From Chiua virens (Eukaryota; Basidiomycota; Agaricomycetes; Boletales; Boletaceae), in the NCBI GenBank assembly GCA_019787685.1, contig JAHNUO010000012.1:372001-436000 (forward strand): DNA of 64,000 nucleotides, given 5' to 3'. Below the pieces are notes generated by a model. It made no database searches. It was given only the letters and a program-made list of their open reading frames with translations, and had not been told where the DNA came from. This document shows, one piece after another, positions 58,660-64,000 of the stretch. The position numbers and the translations under genes are program-made. Each line of letters starts with the position of its first letter. Within the stretch, counting starts at the first letter, position 1.

Positions 58660-59083
58660 TCAGCTCATGAACGCTTCTCCCCGCTTCAAGTCATCGTGTA
58701 CGGGGAAGGGGTCGGAATCGCGCATCCAACCTTTCCCCCCAAAGGCGTCTGTTCCAAGGTCCCGCTTCCAACCCTTTCCCTGAAAGGCACTATTTTCAGA
58801 ATCGCTCTGCCGTAAAGAGGACAGTTAGAGAAACAGAGTTGCGCATGCGATCATGAAAGTATAAGCAAGGATGGCATCACCAAGAGGCTGCACATCGACA
58901 TACTCTGAACTTCAAGTTGAGTCCTGGCGGTGGCCCACTTTCGAGCTCTCCAAGGGAGACCTGATAACGTTGATCGTCAGTACTTCAGTTCAACCAAACG
59001 CAATAGGCGACCAACGTACGGGAGCAGCGATAGCAGCGGCAGCAGGCAGCAACCGCAAGAATGAGAGGAATGGAGGACTGCAT
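58660..59083 (-). CDS. Kex2-processed secreted peptide precursor, gene 3 (one-base break in signal peptide)
   Basis: Three exons on the minus strand: 59083-59020, 58960-58904 and 58806-58660, introns 59 and 97 bp. Exon 1 starts MQSSIPLILAVAA and then needs one base removed to stay in phase with exon 2. Corrected, it would end in an Ala-rich signal peptide finishing in Pro, as in genes 1 and 2. Exon 2 ends GLNLKFR, like FKLR in gene 2. Exon 3 has repeated units: SAFQGKGWKR, then DLGTDAFGGKGWMR, then DSDPFPVHDDLKR, then GEAFMS and the stop. Two units share AF-x-GKGW before the cleavage site, and Asp follows both sites (GW-KR-D, GW-MR-D). The intron starts with the same 12 bases as in gene 1 (GTACGTTGGTCG). 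No CaaX box. Function unknown. Confidence 0.65.
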
Positions 59084-59111
59084 GTCGTGATGATTTTGAG
59101 GTAGAGCGTCT

Positions 59112-59121
59112 CCCTTTTATC
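59112..59121 (-). promoter_or_regulatory. TATA-like box GATAAAAGGG of peptide gene 3
   Basis: The identical 10-mer to those of genes 1 and 2, on the minus strand, 28 bp upstream of the ATG at 59083. Confidence 0.6.
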
Positions 59122-62100
59122 CCTAGAATCGCTCAAGCCTGAAGCCATGTAAGTGGATGACATGGAGATCTGCCACTGACATATATTTTATATATGGGCA
59201 TGTGCCGCATGGTGCTTCCGGAATATTGCGTAGGATGTTTTACTGTTCCAATACACCTGTCAGGTACTACAATGACAAGTTGTCGCAGTTCGCTTGCAGT
59301 ATCGTTGATTTTGATCGCCGTGACATGATAAACATTATTATTGCTACAAGTCTTGGTCAGCACCTGCTGAGACCCGTTCGACCGGGGAATGAACATCTCC
59401 ACCTCGAAAACGACTCATTCATGCACTTAGTACATCTGGTGGTCTGTGCCGCCGAGACAGACCTTCATCCCTCTCGTACAACAACCCACTGCTTGCAGTC
59501 GTCATTCACACCGCGCCGACTCGGATGTTGAATGCCACACATACCGGCGACTCGGACGTAATCGAATTGGAAAAGGTGATCGTGTTGTGCGAGCCTGGAT
59601 AACTACAGTCTCGCGCCGCACAATCCCTATGATAAGTATCACTGAAACATGCTGAGGGAGTGATTATCAAGCATGATCGAGTATGTAAAATGGCATAAAA
59701 TAGATTATATCACATTGTCAAGGTCAGTATGTTTCAGTGCTTTGAAATGTTCAGTCTCGGCCTATCGTTCCGGTCCCACCCTAGGCTACGGGTACCTGTC
59801 TCGAAATCGGCATCTCAACCACTACCGATGTCTTCCCGTCCACACCATAATGTTACGGGGGTTGTAAATCACAGGGCCCATCGGCAGTGGCGGTGAACAA
59901 GACGTCTACTATAGCCAGTATCGGTCCGTAGGTCAGCGAGGTCCCCATCGAGACGAGTCTTATACCGAATGTGATTAATTGTTGAGAACTCACCTGATCA
60001 CGTAAAACTCGATGTGTGTTGCCAGTAGTGCAGCACCCGGACAGGTGGCATCAACTTACTCATCCCTTCGTTCCACCATCCAAGATTCCAAGTACTAGTA
60101 CATTCCTCTTTTCCGATTCCCCATAGTGATTTGTTTAACGCTCAAGCGCTCAACACTCGACGTCTCGGAGGTCAAGACTTTCAGCGGCCATTTAGGTGAG
60201 AGCCATGCTTTGGTTGCAAATTGTCCGGACCATGCTACACCGATGATGCTCGTTGGCAGAAACGTATAATCGGCCACTGAACGCCCCTCACGCTGACTAC
60301 CTGACCTTGTGTCATTCAATGTTTATAGGTATGGGCTAGTACGATTGCACTGCACCTGTATGACTGAAAAAATGACAACGGACAGCCGCGCGTTGCGAGG
60401 CTCCAAATGCAGCTTGTAGTGGTGTAATTCGACCTCTAATATATGATTTGAGAGTTCACATTTGAAGACAAGTACCGTTCGTTTGCCCCTTGGAATACTT
60501 GGAATACTTGGGTCCATCTAATCCGAGCGCAAGAGTTCTACGAAAAATATTCAAGATTGAAATCGCCTTCAATTGAACCCTAGGTTCACAATTCACGACT
60601 TCGCAAATTTTACTAAAACAGAACATTAATTCAGAACTCAAGTCCACGGCGTGGCGATGGTCACCTGGTCGGTTTACTTGTGCTAAAACGCTTTTTTAAA
60701 CCTGTCATTGGGATGTTGTCCAACCCAATCCTTCGGGAAATCACAGTATACAGCGGTTATAATATTTTTCCGATCAGAATTCATGACGTCATGTAAGTGT
60801 TATTGTATGAAAGCAAACACCAAACACCCACCTTGGGATCTCATTTCCCTAATTGCGCTTGATCACATTCCATCGTATCAACCAGTGCCACGACGCGCGA
60901 CTGCATCCCCTTGATAGCAGCATAGTCCTCTGATCATCTCGGGGTGTGGGATCCGGGACGTCCAGGCTTTGCCGAATGACTTTGGCCTTGCTCGTCTCAG
61001 GCTGCTTCTCTGGCGAGCAACAAGATAGCACACGAGCACTTAGCCATTGGTTCCGGGGCCAGCGCTGAAGCCAATGTTCGGTATGTTGACCAGCGGCATA
61101 GTACGGGTGAAATATGCCTTACTACAACTTTACATTTCCACGGAGTTATGCTCTACCTCCGAGTCACGCTACTAGACATTCGCAGAGCATGGTCTAGGGA
61201 TTCGTGATATTGGTACCATATTTTTGATCGATTTCTTGGTACTTGAATCTTTGACAACTGCTAATGATTTTGACACCCTCCTGCCGGCGTAGGACAACAC
61301 AGAATAGCTTCACCTTGAGCGATGACACAATACTCTCATCGAATGACAGTAGGATCCATTCTGGTTCAGAGACTGCGCAGATAGTGCGCCGTTTACAACA
61401 TCTTTGGCATGTCACCTGGCTCATTTTTTTGACAGGAATTGAATTACCGCGGACATCACCCCATTCAGATTATCAGATTATCTTACTGACCCGTTCTACA
61501 GCGGCTGAATCTCATAATCGATTAAAGATGAGTCGAGTTGAGCTTCATTCGTATGTGACTCGGAACGTTGCCGCACTTAGTTGAGCGGTAAGCCCTGTCC
61601 GCCGGTTACTAGGAGGACCTTCCGAAAGGTACGGTGAACTCCGTGTCGAAGTGCAGGCATTGGAAGGACCCAAAGAGGCCGCTGATTTCAATCCTCCGAA
61701 GTTCGCTACCCACCTATGTGTGTACTCCACGAAGTATCATGCGCACCTTCTTACTAAGTTCTTAGATGGAGTCTCTATGGTGCCAGTAATTAGACCGGTG
61801 TAACGGCGGCGTCGTTCCAGTACACGTCATATCATCGCCTTCGCTTCTACCCCCTGTTATTTATTGACCGATCACCTCGGTTCCCTTTAGGCGGTGATGA
61901 TACGGTTAGGCCCCGTCACGCCTGAGGCATTGATATTCCTTCGAAGATTGGACCAAACAGACACCAACTTTTCCAGTCAATCTACGTTTTTGTCTCATAT
62001 CGCGCTACGTTGATCCGATCACAACCATTGTCACTTTCGTGGGTATGCACGAACGTACGAGGTGATATCACGTTGTATACCTCTGTTAGAACTCCATAAG

Positions 62101-64000
62101 TCATTGCCTCAACATCCGATTCGTCAAACAATGCCAATTCCTTCATTGTACATTCTGAAGCTATTCAAGCACATATGTTTCTCTTTACATAAGAAAAACA
62201 TTTCATTTGAATGATATCTGCTAGTAATTCCTTTTGTACTTGCTTTCAAATTTGCAAACTCGGGCCGAGCTCACTGGCACTGCGCAGCACGTTGTTCACG
62301 AGTAAAGCTAAAGATACTCATTTGGATACAATGTCCCTGAGGGATGAGAGGTTCCGGTTAGTGTTCAATTTCAGAACTGTGTTTCCAATGCTTCCCCGGA
62401 TAGTACGCATCGGTTTCGGAGTCGCTCTGTAAACGAGCGAAATAGGATCAGACGGCGACAATGAGGTATGAGAAAAGTAGTGCATCATCTAGGTAAGCAC
62501 TGGCAGTGACCTACTCTACTAGCTGAGCCTGAATGTTGCGATGGGCATCTGAAGCTGTCGTCAGCCCATTTTCAATCGATCACGATGACAGCGCAAACGC
62601 ACACTCGGAATGATGGCCGACTCGAAGGGCAACGGAGACGGCAATGCTTATTCTCGTATCGACGCTGCACTTGCCACATCATGATTCATGATCATGATCG
62701 TATGTTTATTTTGAGAAACCCTTGCCAGTGCCAGCAACGTATGTATAATAGGGAGGCTAGTCGAACTCAACCACTGGCAGCTCAAGTTTGATACCTGGGC
62801 CGGTTCGCAAGTGCATTTATGCGATAACATGCACACACCTCGTTTGTGCGAGTCGCTTGGTAAGTCTAATAGTATTTGCCTTTCGGCAATGCCCAGCTCC
62901 GTGTCGTCGCCTCGGTCGTAGCACAATGCGGTCCAGTCTTCGGATTGGATTGCACATGAGCTGGGGGAATTGTGAACTGGCATGCAATCATCTAGCAATG
63001 TTGCATAGTACTCTAGTAGGTACTGCGTCGGACTTCCAATCTGAGCGATGAGCCTTATCGCATGATCCACTTGAGGACGCCCTCAGACTTATCTGATAGT
63101 GTGGGAAGTGAGAATCCGGGCCAATCGCAGGCCAATGGCCCAGGAGTGAATGGCCTGGGTATGAATATGGTGCATGGGCAGGTACCGGACCATGCCAGTG
63201 GGAACGAGTGGTCCATGTCCGTATGGTGGCATATAGTATGGTCACTATGGTGATGCCAACCCAAGGTATCCGTACTAAGACGGCAGCGGCTGTGGAGCAT
63301 ATCCAAGTGGATACATGGGATGGTTCTATTGGCCACCGCGGACTCGGATGGAGCATGGACTGGCAGTCCCATGGAGGTACTGGCAGGATTCACAGGCTCG
63401 GACAGATCCATCTTGGGAATCTTGAGGCGTTGATCCTCGTTGAAATGTGGATTTGTTGGTGGGACTGAAATGTCTGCTGTTCCAGCAATCTAGGATGAAA
63501 TGACATGGGACTCCAGGGATAAAAGAAGTGCCACTGTGCCACTGGCCTACAATAGAATTTGCCCATGACTAGTGACTCTTGATCCGCAGCGGCATCAACT
63601 CGATATAGCTGCCTGTCGTCTTGTTCTGCCACACAGATTTGTCAGGGAAGTCTTGACGTTCCCAACCGAATGTAGCCTACGATTGCATATCATCACTTCT
63701 CACTGGTTGCCAAGTCATGCAGCTACCCCGCCAGCGAGATCTTGGTGCAGCAGCGGATATACTTCCACCAGTTAGCCAGTGTCACCCTTGAAGTTTGAAG
63801 CTTGACGTGCTTGACATTCCACCTTTCTCACGTCACTGGAGGTTCAAACGTTCAAGGTTCAGAACGTTCAGATCTCAGATCTCAGATTCAAACCTGTACA
63901 ATCGCCGTGGCGAACGCCTCGTGAAATAGCTCAAATAATGGCCATACGACCAGAGTAGAGTAGAGCCATGTAAAGCGGTCGTCATGCCGTGGCGTATGTT
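59122..64000. other. Gene-poor right end with possible relics
   Basis: No intact gene is recognised. At 61640-61760 (+) a frame reads VEVQALEGPKEAADFNPPKF, similar to the 51.9-kb relic. At 63000-63420 (-) mixed frames are Pro/Tyr/His-rich (MYPLGYAPQPLPS, YYMPPYGHGPLVPTG), perhaps a decayed regulator. Near 63870-63892 there are small direct repeats (CAGATCT). Confidence 0.35.

Noticed and set aside
58871..59104. Plus-strand frame with an Ala-rich stretch
   Set aside because: It is antisense to peptide gene 3; the Ala codons come from its signal exon region.
1..64000. CRISPR arrays, rRNA, tRNA, transposase or reverse transcriptase genes
   Set aside because: None was seen on reading; tRNA absence is not certain without a covariance-model search.

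Overview
The window looks like nuclear DNA of a filamentous basidiomycete, most likely an Agaricomycete. The evidence is the large number of short GT-AG introns (mostly 48-70 bp) and families typical of mushroom-forming fungi: a DUF6533-type seven-helix membrane protein, a TPR-CHAT protein, a FAS1 protein, an F-box protein with an N-terminal coiled coil, and long low-complexity Ser/Pro-rich proteins. No rRNA, tRNA, CRISPR array or autonomous transposon was recognised. All calls come from reading translations and splice signals by eye; no database search was run.

Layout from left to right. At 1-1543 (minus) lies the 5' part of a VHS-GAT trafficking adaptor with one frame break. Three paralogous C2H2 zinc-finger genes follow at 1912-2949 (+), 11880-12890 (+) and 14129-15246 (-). 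Between the first two are a broken TPR-CHAT gene (3375-6175, -) and a small secreted peptide precursor (8955-9332, +). Then come an orphan single-pass membrane protein (17229-18194, +), a 1580-residue RING-H2 protein (18353-23553, +) and an SH3-TBC protein whose TBC domain lacks both usual catalytic residues (24851-31460, +). Next are a DUF6533-like membrane protein (33018-34816, +), an intact GH31 alpha-glucosidase-like gene (35126-39063, +), a second small secreted precursor (39780-40146, -), a CaMK-type kinase (41478-43702, -), a FAS1 protein (44077-45422, -), a small frame-broken TOM6-like gene (45901-46126, +), an HMG-box factor (48588-50141, -), a uridine-phosphorylase-like gene (53353-54886, +), an F-box protein (55398-57470, -) and a third small secreted precursor (58660-59083, -). 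The last 5 kb hold only possible gene relics.

The most interesting system is the set of three small secreted-peptide genes at about 9.0, 40.0 and 58.9 kb. Each has the identical 10-mer GATAAAAGGG 28-80 bp upstream of the ATG, a first exon that is nearly only a signal peptide, and an intron directly after it. Two of them then carry segments bounded by dibasic sites, with Trp (usually Gly-Trp) immediately before most of those sites. The first also has EAEP-type spacers like those trimmed from yeast alpha-factor. They look like a dispersed family of Kex2-processed peptide precursors.

A second theme is single-base frame breaks inside recognisable domains (VHS gene, TPR-CHAT gene, TOM6-like gene, possibly the RING C-terminus and the third peptide gene). 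Several may be assembly indels rather than real mutations, while the CHAT gene, with at least three breaks, looks truly decayed.
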